Notes under the pieces: model-generated
Told to the model about the DNA's origin: nothing
Databases searched by the model: none
The model's input: the letters and a program-made list of their open reading frames with translations, nothing else
Assembly: GCA_934645175.1 (NCBI GenBank)
Contig: CAKUDE010000005.1
Coordinates: forward strand, 13,245-77,244
Source: an uncultured Oscillospiraceae bacterium
GTDB taxonomy: Bacteria > Bacillota > Clostridia > Oscillospirales > Oscillospiraceae
DNA length: 64,000 nt
Direction of reading: 5' to 3'
Translations under genes and position numbers: made by a program
In this document: positions 24,982-33,895 of the stretch, piece by piece
Layout of the letters: every line of letters starts with the position of its first letter
Position numbering within the stretch: the stretch's first letter is position 1

Positions 24982-25800
24982 CTATTTTGTCTCCCCGACG
25001 CGGCAGATCACGACAAATCGAGCGTCGCCGGATACATTCTCACAGGTAGAGAGGGTCACAATACGGTCATCCGCATCCACGGTTACGCCGCTTTGGAATT
25101 CCGAGCACCGCACTGCCTCCTCGATATAGCGTAAAAACGCTTCGTCAGAAGTAAAATCATAGGTATAAGCCTCGGAATAGGCATCGGTAGAATACGCAGC
25201 CACAATCTCAAGGACGGTCGTCCCGCGTTCGGTCTGAAAATAAAACGTCGGATGCTCCGCGTAATAAGCGGGTTCCTTGTAACGCAGAAGCGTTCCGAAC
25301 ATCAATCCGACACTCGTCTTATGTCCATAGAAAATCGTATTGCGGTTTGTAAACTCGTTTGAATTATTGAAGTCAATAAACAGGCAGCCGTGCCGATTAT
25401 AGCTGCCGTCAAGCAGATGGTTCAAATAATAGAAATGGTCTCTGCTCTGCGCGACAGGATAATCAATCTCCGTGTCGGGGCAATAGAGCCACCCGGCAAA
25501 GGCCGGATATTCCGTCGCCAGCGCAGCCGCGTCAACACGCGGTTCGATCGTCTGTCCGTTCGGCGCGATCGGCTCCGGCCGCTGCGTCGGCCGATGCGGA
25601 TCGTCCGTCCCGCCGGACGGCTCCGGCGCGGACGGTTCCGACGAAGGTGTCTGTCCCGTCGGTCTGAAGCGCTCCAGAAGTTCAACATAAGTGCTTTTGG
25701 CACGATTGTCCTCCAGAAGGATACTCGCTACGCGGTAGCCGCTGAACAGAAACACGCCCGCAAACACGCAGATCAGGGCAATGCGGATTGCGCGCTTCAC
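24982..25800 (-). CDS. Class B sortase
   Basis: 272 residues from a GTG at 25800 that overlaps the nadE stop (GTGA), with one N-terminal membrane segment (AIRIALICVFAGVFLFSG). A Pro/Ser-rich linker follows, then the sortase barrel. Catalytic residues are visible: His in FYGHKTSVG, Cys in VTLSTCENVSGD, and Arg in the last strand VVICRVG. It links surface proteins to the cell wall outside the membrane. The PQTG-bearing surface protein encoded at 26708-29557 is a likely substrate. Confidence 0.9.
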   Translation of the reverse strand: MKRAIRIALICVFAGVFLFSGYRVASILLEDNRAKSTYVELLERFRPTGQTPSSEPSAPEPSGGTDDPHRPTQRPEPIAPNGQTIEPRVDAAALATEYPAFAGWLYCPDTEIDYPVAQSRDHFYYLNHLLDGSYNRHGCLFIDFNNSNEFTNRNTIFYGHKTSVGLMFGTLLRYKEPAYYAEHPTFYFQTERGTTVLEIVAAYSTDAYSEAYTYDFTSDEAFLRYIEEAVRCSEFQSGVTVDADDRIVTLSTCENVSGDARFVVICRVGETK

Positions 25801-26534
25801 GGCCGGTATGGGAATACGTCCATAAAACGAACCTTGAAACGGTTCAGCGCGTACAGCCGGTCGATCCTTGCTTTTGTCTCGGGGTCGTCGATCTCTCCTT
25901 CGCGGATATAGCGGTCCAAGACGGCGTAGGTAAAGCCGAGCTTCTCTTCGTCCGTCCTGCCGCAAAGACCGTCAATGGGCGTTTTTTCGATCAGCGTCTC
26001 CGGAAGTCCTAGCACACGCCCGATCGCCTTCACCTCACGCACGCAGAGCATGGAAAGCGGGCTGAAATCTCCCGCACTGTCGCCGTAGCGCGTGGAATAG
26101 CCGACCCAATCCTCGGAAAGATTGCAGGTATTGGCAACCCGGCCGTTTCTGCTTTGACCGACAGCATAGAGCGCCGCCATACGCAGACGGGGCGCAAGGT
26201 TGATTCGGGTATCCTCGCTGACGCCGCCGAGCTTCCCGGCGACCTCGGAAAGCAGGCCTTCATAACCGGCCCGGATATTGATCGTATAGGACTCAATGCC
26301 GAGGTGCTCGACCAGCAGTCTCGACATATCAATGTCGCTCTGTTCGCCGTTGGGCATCAGAACGCCGATAACACGTTCCCTGCCGAGTGCCTCGACACAC
26401 AGTGCAGCAACCACCGAGCTGTCCTTTCCTCCGGAGATACCGACAATGGCATTGCAGTCCTTGCCGTTCTGCGCAAACCAGTCGCGAATCCACGCAACGA
26501 TCTCATTCTTTACTTTTTCCGCTTCAAAGTGCAT
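25797..26534 (-). CDS. nadE: NH3-dependent NAD+ synthetase
   Basis: About 245 residues. The PP-loop SGGKDSSVV lies near residue 34. SEDWVGYSTRYGDSAGDFSPL and PIDGLCGRTDEEKLGFTYAVLD are the family's conserved blocks. It amidates deamido-NAD with ammonia; there is no glutaminase domain. An ATG at 26534 follows AAGGAG at a long distance and a TTG three bases earlier is an alternative. It is translationally coupled to the sortase gene downstream. Confidence 0.93.
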   Translation of the reverse strand: MHFEAEKVKNEIVAWIRDWFAQNGKDCNAIVGISGGKDSSVVAALCVEALGRERVIGVLMPNGEQSDIDMSRLLVEHLGIESYTINIRAGYEGLLSEVAGKLGGVSEDTRINLAPRLRMAALYAVGQSRNGRVANTCNLSEDWVGYSTRYGDSAGDFSPLSMLCVREVKAIGRVLGLPETLIEKTPIDGLCGRTDEEKLGFTYAVLDRYIREGEIDDPETKARIDRLYALNRFKVRFMDVFPYRP

Positions 26535-26662
26535 CAATTGTATAACAACTCCTTACAAGCTTTTGAGTGTCCCATCTGTTCGTATTATAGCATCGTTCCC
26601 GTTTGCCGGTCAAGCCCCGTTCTGACGATATTCTTCGCACACGCCATTGCGTCCGGTTGAGG

Positions 26663-26692
26663 AAGGCGGCTATCGTTTTCGATAGCCGCCTT
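26663..26692 (-). terminator. Hairpin after the surface-protein gene
   Basis: AAGGCGGCTATCG and CGATAGCCGCCTT form a 13-bp perfect stem with a 4-nt loop, just downstream of the stop of the minus-strand surface protein. Confidence 0.8.
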
Positions 26693-26707
26693 GCGCCGGT
26701 CGGTGAA

Positions 26708-29557
26708 TCATCTACCGAATTCTTTCTTCCGGGCGATCATGATATATGCGCCGCCCGCCAGTACGCCGCCGCTTACGAGCAGCAGAACGATCCAAAGCCA
26801 CACCAAGCTGCTATTGCCTGTCTGCGGCCCGTCATCCGGGTCCGGCTTTTCATCTGGATCCGGTTTCTCGTCCGGGTCGGGCGTTGCTCCGCCGTTCTGC
26901 GCCGCTCTGATTTCAAACTCCGCGCTGCATTCGCCGTCGGAATAGACGACCGTCAGCGTATGCTTTCCAACGGAAAGCGTAGCCAGATAATCCGTTTTCA
27001 GCGTGATGACCGTCGATCCGGCGGCAGTGGTGAAGCTCTCCGCAGAAAGCGGCTTGCCGTCAATCTCAACTCCGGTAAAGTCTGCAAGCTCGCCGTTCGC
27101 GCGGAAAATCAGTGTTGCATTGCTTTCCTGTACCCAGACTCCGTTCGCACCCTCGACGATCCCGTACTCGGGCGTCCACCGTGCGTAGACGGTAGCATCG
27201 GCATCAAACACCGTGTCGGCAGTGACTTTCGTCCCGCCCGTCGGCGCGGTAAACCAGCCCTTGAAGGTATACCCGCTGCGCGTCGGAGCCTCCGGCAGAG
27301 CCGTAAGCCGTCCGTCCGTGCCGGTTGTCATTGCCTCGGCAGTACCGCTGCCGCCGCAGAGCTCGAAGGAAATCACATACCCGGTAAACCCGCCGGAAAC
27401 GGTTTGAAGGGTGATCTTACCCGTATCCGTCCTGCCGCCGTTTCCGTCGTCAAACTTCGCGCCGGCATAGTTTCCGCTTCCCGTAAACGTATAGCTCAGC
27501 TCCACACTGTCGCCCGCCCGCAGCGTTTTCAGGTAGGCAGCCACCGCATCATAGCTCACATTTACAAGAGAAGCCGCATTGACGGTGTAGGCCACAGTTC
27601 CGTCGGCCGTTTCCGTCACCTCGGAGCCGGATGCGCCGAATATACCGACAATCCGCGGTACCGCAAAAGCGCCGGTTCCCTCCGAAACATTCTGCACACG
27701 AACGGTCTGATTGACAACCGTTGTGCAGGGAGTGATCGTTCCCCTGAGTTGTCCGATTGAAGGCTGCGTCAGGCTGTAGCGGTAAGCGTCTCTGCCGCAC
27801 AGCCGGAAAGCGCCGCTCACGGAAACCGCCTTCCCCTCGCCGGCATTTTTGTTGTCAAAGGCGGCAGTCACGCCGTCGGCTGCCAGCGCCGCTATGTGCT
27901 CGGCGGATACGCCGGAAAGCACAACGCCCGACAGGTCAAGCTGCGCGGCTGTCGTAGTGTCATAAGCCCTGGTCTTTATCGAAATGCCCGAGGCGTTTAC
28001 GTTTTTACGGGCAACATCGCTGAACACGACCGGCGTATCGCCGTATTTTTGGAATCGACCGTCCGCACCCGTCTCCGTCACGCCGTTGCCTACGGTAACG
28101 CTGTCCGTCGCCAACGCAACGTTTCCGGAGCAGCCGGTATCAAGAAGCGTTGTTCCGCCATGGAAAGCCGCCTCTATGCGCGCGGAAACCAGCGGCATGG
28201 GCCCGTTATAGTAATCATTCGCAGGAAATACAACAGGCGTATATCCGTCCCAATCCCATGCCGCATCCAGCATACCGCCGGAAACGGTAAGCGTATCGCA
28301 CCGGAGGACGGGATCGGTATACAGTCTGCCGTCATAATCGCTTTTCTGCACCTTTTCGCGTATGACGGCGCTACCGCCGAGCAGAGTTATCGATCCGGCC
28401 GAGATCGCGCCGCTTTCGACCGACCCGCCGGTCATCCTGAAGGCACTCGCGCCATAGACGGAAGACGCTTTAACCGTACCGCCGGTTACGGAAAAAACGC
28501 CCTGCGTGGCGGTCGGCTCATAGCAGTATATATAGACGCCGCCGCGCATCGCATCGAGCGTGCCGCCGCCGATCTCCACGCTGCCTCCGGAATTACCGTT
28601 ACTTTCTATGGAAAGACCGTGTTGCCATGTCCCCGTGGTCGCGCCGGTGATTTTGCCGCCGGTCTGCCTCAGATTGCCCCCGGAGATCACAATGGCATTC
28701 GTCGCAACGGCGGAAACCTCCGCGTTATCCGAAACGCTCAGGTCGCCTGCGGAGATATAGACGCCGTAAGCAAGTCCCTCGCCGTCCATAGACGACACGC
28801 ATTTTCCCGTCAGCTTTCCGGCACCGGAAACCGTAACATTTCCTTTGTATGTATCGATACCTCTGGAGAAGGACTTCCGTACCTCCTCGTCGCCCGTGTC
28901 AAAGGTTTCCCCGCCGACGGCGGTCAGATTGCCCCCCGTAACGGAAAGACTGTTTCCCTCCGTCATCTGAACCCCGTAGGAAAATGCGCAATCGGCAGAC
29001 GAAGCCTTTCCGCCAACCGCAGTGATCGAGCCGCTTCGGATATTGAGCGCACCGTTTGCATAGATCGCTACGGAGTGCGTCCAGGCGTCGCCGCTATTCG
29101 TATAAGTACCCGACATTACGGAAAGCGTGCCCGTGCCGTTGTTTTCTCCCCGGATCGTCAACTCGCCTACGGCATAAATACCGTAAACAAAGACGTGATT
29201 CTTATACGTCCCGGAGGCCGTTTCCGTTGAATCGCCGCCGGTGAGCATATTTTTTGTTCCGTCGGCAAGGACAATCGTCGCCCCGGCAGGCAGCTTCACG
29301 GCAGTCGTCGCCGTCGTCGCAAAATCCACGCCCCGCAGCACCAGTGTTTGGGACGACGGATCCCAGGAGGATTCCTGCGTTCCCGTTTTTGCAGCATTGA
29401 GCAGAGCAAGCGCCGCAGCGCCGTTGTCGGCAGCGGTAAAATCCGCCGTCGCCGTTGCCGGCTCCGCTGCGAATACCGAAACCAGTGCAAGCAACAGCAC
29501 CAGACACAGTATCATCAGAGCCGCCAGCAGCTTTGTGGAAGAGAATCGTGTTTTCAT
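26708..29557 (-). CDS. Large sortase-type surface protein with beta-helix-like repeats
   Basis: 949 residues from the ATG at 29557 (GAAAGGGGC upstream). A signal peptide ends SVFAAEP. Residues 40-500 hold many short repeats of the type 'IRSGSITAVGG' and 'LSVTGGNLTAVGG', as in right-handed beta-helix, carbohydrate-binding-like proteins. An InlB-type repeat follows (YTFKGWFTAPTGGTKV...TVYARWT). The end is a PDPDEKPDPD spacer, PQTGN, a hydrophobic stretch and RKKEFGR, which is a cell-wall sorting signal. PQTG[ND] signals suit class B-type sortases such as the one nearby. Probably an adhesin; the ligand is unknown. Confidence 0.85.
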   Translation of the reverse strand: MKTRFSSTKLLAALMILCLVLLLALVSVFAAEPATATADFTAADNGAAALALLNAAKTGTQESSWDPSSQTLVLRGVDFATTATTAVKLPAGATIVLADGTKNMLTGGDSTETASGTYKNHVFVYGIYAVGELTIRGENNGTGTLSVMSGTYTNSGDAWTHSVAIYANGALNIRSGSITAVGGKASSADCAFSYGVQMTEGNSLSVTGGNLTAVGGETFDTGDEEVRKSFSRGIDTYKGNVTVSGAGKLTGKCVSSMDGEGLAYGVYISAGDLSVSDNAEVSAVATNAIVISGGNLRQTGGKITGATTGTWQHGLSIESNGNSGGSVEIGGGTLDAMRGGVYIYCYEPTATQGVFSVTGGTVKASSVYGASAFRMTGGSVESGAISAGSITLLGGSAVIREKVQKSDYDGRLYTDPVLRCDTLTVSGGMLDAAWDWDGYTPVVFPANDYYNGPMPLVSARIEAAFHGGTTLLDTGCSGNVALATDSVTVGNGVTETGADGRFQKYGDTPVVFSDVARKNVNASGISIKTRAYDTTTAAQLDLSGVVLSGVSAEHIAALAADGVTAAFDNKNAGEGKAVSVSGAFRLCGRDAYRYSLTQPSIGQLRGTITPCTTVVNQTVRVQNVSEGTGAFAVPRIVGIFGASGSEVTETADGTVAYTVNAASLVNVSYDAVAAYLKTLRAGDSVELSYTFTGSGNYAGAKFDDGNGGRTDTGKITLQTVSGGFTGYVISFELCGGSGTAEAMTTGTDGRLTALPEAPTRSGYTFKGWFTAPTGGTKVTADTVFDADATVYARWTPEYGIVEGANGVWVQESNATLIFRANGELADFTGVEIDGKPLSAESFTTAAGSTVITLKTDYLATLSVGKHTLTVVYSDGECSAEFEIRAAQNGGATPDPDEKPDPDEKPDPDDGPQTGNSSLVWLWIVLLLVSGGVLAGGAYIMIARKKEFGR

Positions 29558-29787
29558 AATTGCCCCTTTCCGCAGTCCTCGCTGCACAAAAATGAACATC
29601 TGTTTTTCGGGTCAAGCATCGTCTCCTGCCGCAGCGGGAGACCACCCATTCACGTGTTACGCGCGATTATTATAGCATACGTTCCCGAAGGATTCCGTTC
29701 GTTTTCCGAATTGTCAATTGACTCTTCGGAAACTCCGTCTGCGCAATACTTTTTTCACTCGGCAGCACACTTTTCGCATTTTGGCTA

Positions 29788-29816
29788 TTTACAACTTCCC
29801 CGGCAGGCGATAAAAT
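29788..29816 (+). promoter_or_regulatory. Promoter of pfkA
   Basis: TTTACA 29788-29793 and TAAAAT 29811-29816 are separated by 17 bp, about 40 bp before the start codon. Confidence 0.75.
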
Positions 29817-29856
29817 AGAGGAAAATTCCGCCTATGGCGGCAAAAGGGTGATCGAT

Positions 29857-30843
29857 ATGGAAGAAAACAAGCAAACCGTACGCCGGATCGGCGTTTTGAC
29901 CAGCGGCGGAGACGCACCCGGCATGAATGCAGCCGTGCGTTCGGTTGTCCGTTCGGCAATTTTCCGCGGTATTGAAGTGGTTGGCATCCGACGCGGCTGG
30001 AACGGCCTGATCAACGGCGACATTGTTCGCCTGGACGAAAAGAGCGTCGCGCACATCATCAATCGCGGCGGCACCATGCTCTATACCGCGCGCAGTGAGG
30101 AGTTTATGGATGTCGCAGGCCAAATCAAAGCGGTCAACACCTGCAAGCTGCTCGGGCTGGACGGTATCGTCGCCATCGGCGGCGACGGAACCTTCCGCGG
30201 CGCGCTGGCCCTGTCGAAGCTGGGGGTCCCCGTTGTCGGCATCCCCGGCACCATTGACAACGATATTGCCTGTACCCATTACTGCATCGGCTTTGACACC
30301 GCGGCAAATACCGCCATCGAATGCATCGACAAGCTGCGCGACACCATGCAGTCGCACGAGCGCTGCTCGGTTGTGGAGGTCATGGGCAGAAACGCCGGTC
30401 ATCTGGCGCTTTACGTCGGTCTGGCCGTCGGCGCAACGGCCGTCCTCGTGCCGGAGCGCAGAGACGATTTTGAAAACAGCGTGATCGAAAAAATCCGCAA
30501 TGCCCGTTTAAACGGCTTCACGCATTTTATGGTCGTCGTCGCCGAAGGCGCGGGAAGCGCCTTTGAGGTCGCACAGCGCATCAAGGACGAAATCGCCATC
30601 GATCCCCGCGTGACCGTTCTCGGTCATGTGCAGCGCGGCGGCACTCCCACCGGACGCGACCGCGTAACGGCGACGCGCATGGGCTATCACGCCGTGGACC
30701 TTCTGGCCTCCGGCCGGAAAAACCGCCTTGTCTGTATCCGCGACGGGCGGATGTGCGACGTGGACATAGACGAGGGGCTGTCCGAACACAAGGGTATCGA
30801 TCTCGACGAGCTGACCGTGCTGCAGGCAATGACAGGTATCTGA
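29857..30843 (+). CDS. pfkA: ATP-dependent 6-phosphofructokinase
   Basis: 328 residues from the ATG at 29857, with AAAGGGTGATC as ribosome binding site; a GTG at 29848 overlaps that site. The motifs GVLTSGGDAPGMNAAVR (ATP loop), IGGDGTFRGA and PGTIDNDIACT (catalytic Asp) are intact. GRNAGHLALY and GHVQRGGTPTGRDRV follow. The glycine in GGDGT marks the ATP rather than the PPi type. Monocistronic glycolytic gene. Confidence 0.95.
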   Translation: MEENKQTVRRIGVLTSGGDAPGMNAAVRSVVRSAIFRGIEVVGIRRGWNGLINGDIVRLDEKSVAHIINRGGTMLYTARSEEFMDVAGQIKAVNTCKLLGLDGIVAIGGDGTFRGALALSKLGVPVVGIPGTIDNDIACTHYCIGFDTAANTAIECIDKLRDTMQSHERCSVVEVMGRNAGHLALYVGLAVGATAVLVPERRDDFENSVIEKIRNARLNGFTHFMVVVAEGAGSAFEVAQRIKDEIAIDPRVTVLGHVQRGGTPTGRDRVTATRMGYHAVDLLASGRKNRLVCIRDGRMCDVDIDEGLSEHKGIDLDELTVLQAMTGI

Positions 30844-31019
30844 GCGTTTTCCACGATTCGCCCTTTTTTGCAAAACGTTAGGACTTCATTCATAGTTTCG
30901 CAAAACCGGTCCATTATACTCCAAATCGTAAGGTCGACGGTGATCCTGCCGCACCGAAGGCCTTGCAAGAGGATTTTGTCATTGATCTCTCTTTTCCCTC
31001 TCTCTCATTTCTGTAGCGG

Positions 31020-31057
31020 GTCCCCGACGGTCATTTAGACCGTCGGGGACTTGCTTT
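31020..31057 (+). terminator. Terminator downstream of pfkA
   Basis: GTCCCCGACGGTC / GACCGTCGGGGAC is a perfect 13-bp stem with a 5-nt loop, followed by TTGCTTTTTTT. It is about 180 bp after the pfkA stop; the sequence between holds no gene. Confidence 0.85.
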
Positions 31058-31113
31058 TTTTGCGCCGATTCGATATAATAAGTTATGATAACCGACAGAT
31101 TCAAGGAGCACTT

Positions 31114-33066
31114 ATGGAACCGATATTCAAGGAGCTGGAGCAGGCCGCGCGCAAAAGCTTTGAGATGGTCTGCTGTATCGATCTGCACACGGAAACGCTT
31201 CGTGTACTTTACGATGAGTCGCAAAAGATTTCCCCGGAGGCCACGCTGGAATACGCGGCTGTCGCCGAATACTATGTTGAAAAGAATGTTGTCGAAGCCG
31301 AGCAGCTCCGTGCTTTGGCCGATCTGCGGCTTGATCGGATCCGTGAAATGCTGGAAAGCGCCTCCGCCTACCGCGTTTTCGTAACCGTTCTGAATCGCGC
31401 CGGGCAGCTTGCCTACAAACGTCTGACCTTCTTTTATCACGACGCGGAGCGTCGCTATATCGTCGGTTCCCAGATGGACGTCAGCGGTGTGGCGCGCCGT
31501 TATGAGACAATGCTTCGAAGTATGCGCCGTGAAAACTTCCGCGATGTCCTCACCGATGCATACAACCGCAATTATTACGAGACGAACATCCGTTTTCGTT
31601 CCTTCAGCGGGGGCGTTATTATCATCGATCTGGATGACCTGAAGCTGCTCAATGATTCCTTCGGGCACAAAACTGGAGACGAGGCGCTTTCCGCTTTGGC
31701 AAAGCTCATTCTGCCGCGGCTCGGAAAGGATGATATTCTTGTCCGCTATGGCGGCGATGAGTTTCTTATTTTTCAGCCGGACGTCACAGCCGAGGCACAG
31801 GAAACGCTGCTGCACGATCTTCGCGAAAGCGCGTCCCAGCTACACCCGACGGAGCGAAGCGATCTGACGCTTTCCTTCTGCGCGGGCGCCGTAACGGTAC
31901 ATGACACGCTTGCCTCAGAGGCCGTCTCTCACGCCGACCGTCTGCTTTACCGCGCCAAGGCGCAGAAAAACTGCTATGTGACCGAGCGTGGCATGGAGCG
32001 GAAGGATCTCGCCCCCGCTGCGGCAAAGCCCCTCATTCTGATCACGGACGACTCGGAGCTGAACCGTATGCTCCTGTCGGATATGCTGCGCAGGGATTTT
32101 CAGATCATCGAGGCCGAGGACGGCCTGCAATGCCTTGCCATGCTGGAAAGCTACGGAAAATCCGTCTCCATGCTTCTTTTGGACATTCTCATGCCGCGCA
32201 TGGACGGCTTTGAGGTGCTGGCCGAAATGAATCGGACAAAGCTGATTGAGGATATTCCCGTCGTTCTGATTACGGTAGACAATTCCGATTCCAATCTCCG
32301 CCGCGCCTATGAAATGGGTGTAGCCGACTGTATCGGGCGGCCGTTCGATTCCCGCGTCGTCTACCGCCGCATCCACAATATTCTCCGGCTTTACGGCGCA
32401 CGAAACGCGATGACGGCTTCGCCGGACAAGCGCAACCTGGAGCGTGTCTGCCGCGTAATGACGCAAGTGCTCGGCAGCGCTTTCGGCGCAAGCAGCGGGG
32501 AAAACAGCTATCACCTTGCCAACATCAGCCGCATTACGGAACTTCTGCTTGAGCGGCTCCTTCTGAAAACGGAACGCTATGGCCTGGTCTGGAAGGACTG
32601 CACCCTTATTTCCATGGCAGCCGCCTTACACGACATCGGAAAATTTGCCGTTAACCGCACCATTCTCGGTAAACCCGGCAAGCTCACTGCGGAGGAATTC
32701 GAGGAGGTCAAGCTGCACACGATCTACGGCGAGCAGATGCTCCGCTCGCTTGATGATTACTCCGTCGAGCCTGTTTTAAAAATTGCGGCGGATATTTGCC
32801 GCTGGCACCACGAGCGCTATGACGGCGGCGGTTACCCCGACGGGCTGACGGGCGATGCCATCCCCGTTGCCGCACAGGTCGTTTCTCTGGCGGATGTCTA
32901 CGACGCGCTTGTCAGTAAGCGCGTCTACAAAGAAGCCTATTCGCATGAAACGGCGATCCGTATGATCTTCTCCGGCGAGTGCGGCAGCTTCAACCCGCTG
33001 CTGTTGGAATGCCTGCGCGAGACGGCACTGCGTATCCGCCGAGAGATCTATTTCAGCAATCACTGA
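31114..33066 (+). CDS. GGDEF-REC-HD-GYP cyclic-di-GMP turnover protein
   Basis: 650 residues from the ATG at 31114 (AAGGAGC upstream). Domains in order: an unassigned N-terminal sensor-like region (1-145); GGDEF with intact YGGDEF at about 213-217; a receiver with the phospho-acceptor Asp at about 357 (LLLDILMPRMDG), its usual C-terminal Lys replaced by Arg (IGRPF); and HD-GYP with HD at about 506-507 and HHERYDGGGYPDGL. It should both make and degrade c-di-GMP in the cytoplasm, with the balance set by phosphorylation of the receiver. It is followed by the sensor and phosphotransfer genes that could supply that signal. Confidence 0.92.
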   Translation: MEPIFKELEQAARKSFEMVCCIDLHTETLRVLYDESQKISPEATLEYAAVAEYYVEKNVVEAEQLRALADLRLDRIREMLESASAYRVFVTVLNRAGQLAYKRLTFFYHDAERRYIVGSQMDVSGVARRYETMLRSMRRENFRDVLTDAYNRNYYETNIRFRSFSGGVIIIDLDDLKLLNDSFGHKTGDEALSALAKLILPRLGKDDILVRYGGDEFLIFQPDVTAEAQETLLHDLRESASQLHPTERSDLTLSFCAGAVTVHDTLASEAVSHADRLLYRAKAQKNCYVTERGMERKDLAPAAAKPLILITDDSELNRMLLSDMLRRDFQIIEAEDGLQCLAMLESYGKSVSMLLLDILMPRMDGFEVLAEMNRTKLIEDIPVVLITVDNSDSNLRRAYEMGVADCIGRPFDSRVVYRRIHNILRLYGARNAMTASPDKRNLERVCRVMTQVLGSAFGASSGENSYHLANISRITELLLERLLLKTERYGLVWKDCTLISMAAALHDIGKFAVNRTILGKPGKLTAEEFEEVKLHTIYGEQMLRSLDDYSVEPVLKIAADICRWHHERYDGGGYPDGLTGDAIPVAAQVVSLADVYDALVSKRVYKEAYSHETAIRMIFSGECGSFNPLLLECLRETALRIRREIYFSNH

Positions 33067-33083
33067 CTCCGGGAGGGATTTGC

Positions 33084-33887
33084 TTGCGTATCAAAGCTCT
33101 GCTCCTGCTCACCGCAGCGCTGTGCATTTTGCTGTATGCCTGCACACCGGCAGTGCAGCCGACCACCGAGCCGAATGATCCGCTTGTCATCGGCAGCGAC
33201 GTCTACGAGCCATACTTCTATCTCGACGAAAACGGCTCCTTTGCCGGCATCGATATTGAGATCATGACGGAAGCGTGCCGTCGGTTGGGACGCACGCCCG
33301 TTTTTCGCCTGATCGAGTGGCAGAATAAGGACGACTATCTGCGCAGCGGCGCGGTGGATTGCCTCTGCGGCTGCTTTCTAATGAGTGGGCGCGAAGCGCA
33401 ATATGACTGGGCCGGACCTTATATGCGCACCCGTCAGGTTGTGTTCGTTTCGGAAAGCAGCGATATCCGTCAGCTCTCCGATTTGAACGGCAGACGTATT
33501 GCCGTTCAGCATAGCTCCAAGCTGGAGGAGCTACTTCTGAAGCGCCAGATTCCCCAGATCACCGACTTGGGGAGTGTTTACAGCTTTGCTTCGATCGAAA
33601 TGGTTTTCGCTGCGCTCAAAAAGGGCTATGTGGACGCCTGCGCAGGCAACGAGACCACCTTCCGTCTCTATACGGAACAACGCGACGGCGCATATCGCGT
33701 ACTTGATGATAGCCTGTTCACCGCACAACTCGGCATCGGCTTCTATAAGGGAAGCCCCGACGGCTGTGCAGAAGCACTGACGCATGTGCTGGATGAAATG
33801 CGCATCGACGGAACAATCGCCGCGATCCTGCAAGAATACGGCGTAGATCCCGGATTTTCGCTGAATTTTGACGCAGCAACGGAGTAG
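33084..33887 (+). CDS. Solute-binding lipoprotein (SBP_bac_3 family), likely sensor partner
   Basis: 267 residues from a TTG at 33084 (GGGAGGG 7-13 nt upstream). The signal peptide ends in LLYAC, then the domain begins PLVIGSDVYEPYFYLDENGSFAGIDIEIM. It has the type-3 binding-protein layout, with RRIAVQHSS and FASIEMVFAALKKGYVDAC. These proteins bind amino acids or similar small polar ligands. There is no transporter gene nearby. It sits 17 bp from the GGDEF gene and 8 bp before a membrane histidine kinase, so it probably serves as a ligand sensor. Confidence 0.88.
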   Translation: MRIKALLLLTAALCILLYACTPAVQPTTEPNDPLVIGSDVYEPYFYLDENGSFAGIDIEIMTEACRRLGRTPVFRLIEWQNKDDYLRSGAVDCLCGCFLMSGREAQYDWAGPYMRTRQVVFVSESSDIRQLSDLNGRRIAVQHSSKLEELLLKRQIPQITDLGSVYSFASIEMVFAALKKGYVDACAGNETTFRLYTEQRDGAYRVLDDSLFTAQLGIGFYKGSPDGCAEALTHVLDEMRIDGTIAAILQEYGVDPGFSLNFDAATE

Positions 33888-33895
33888 AAAGCACT

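Noticed and set aside
26603..27760. Long plus-strand ORFs opposite the large surface protein (also 27896-29230)
   Set aside because: They are shadows of the minus-strand gene; composition is Arg-rich and no motif or ribosome binding site supports them.
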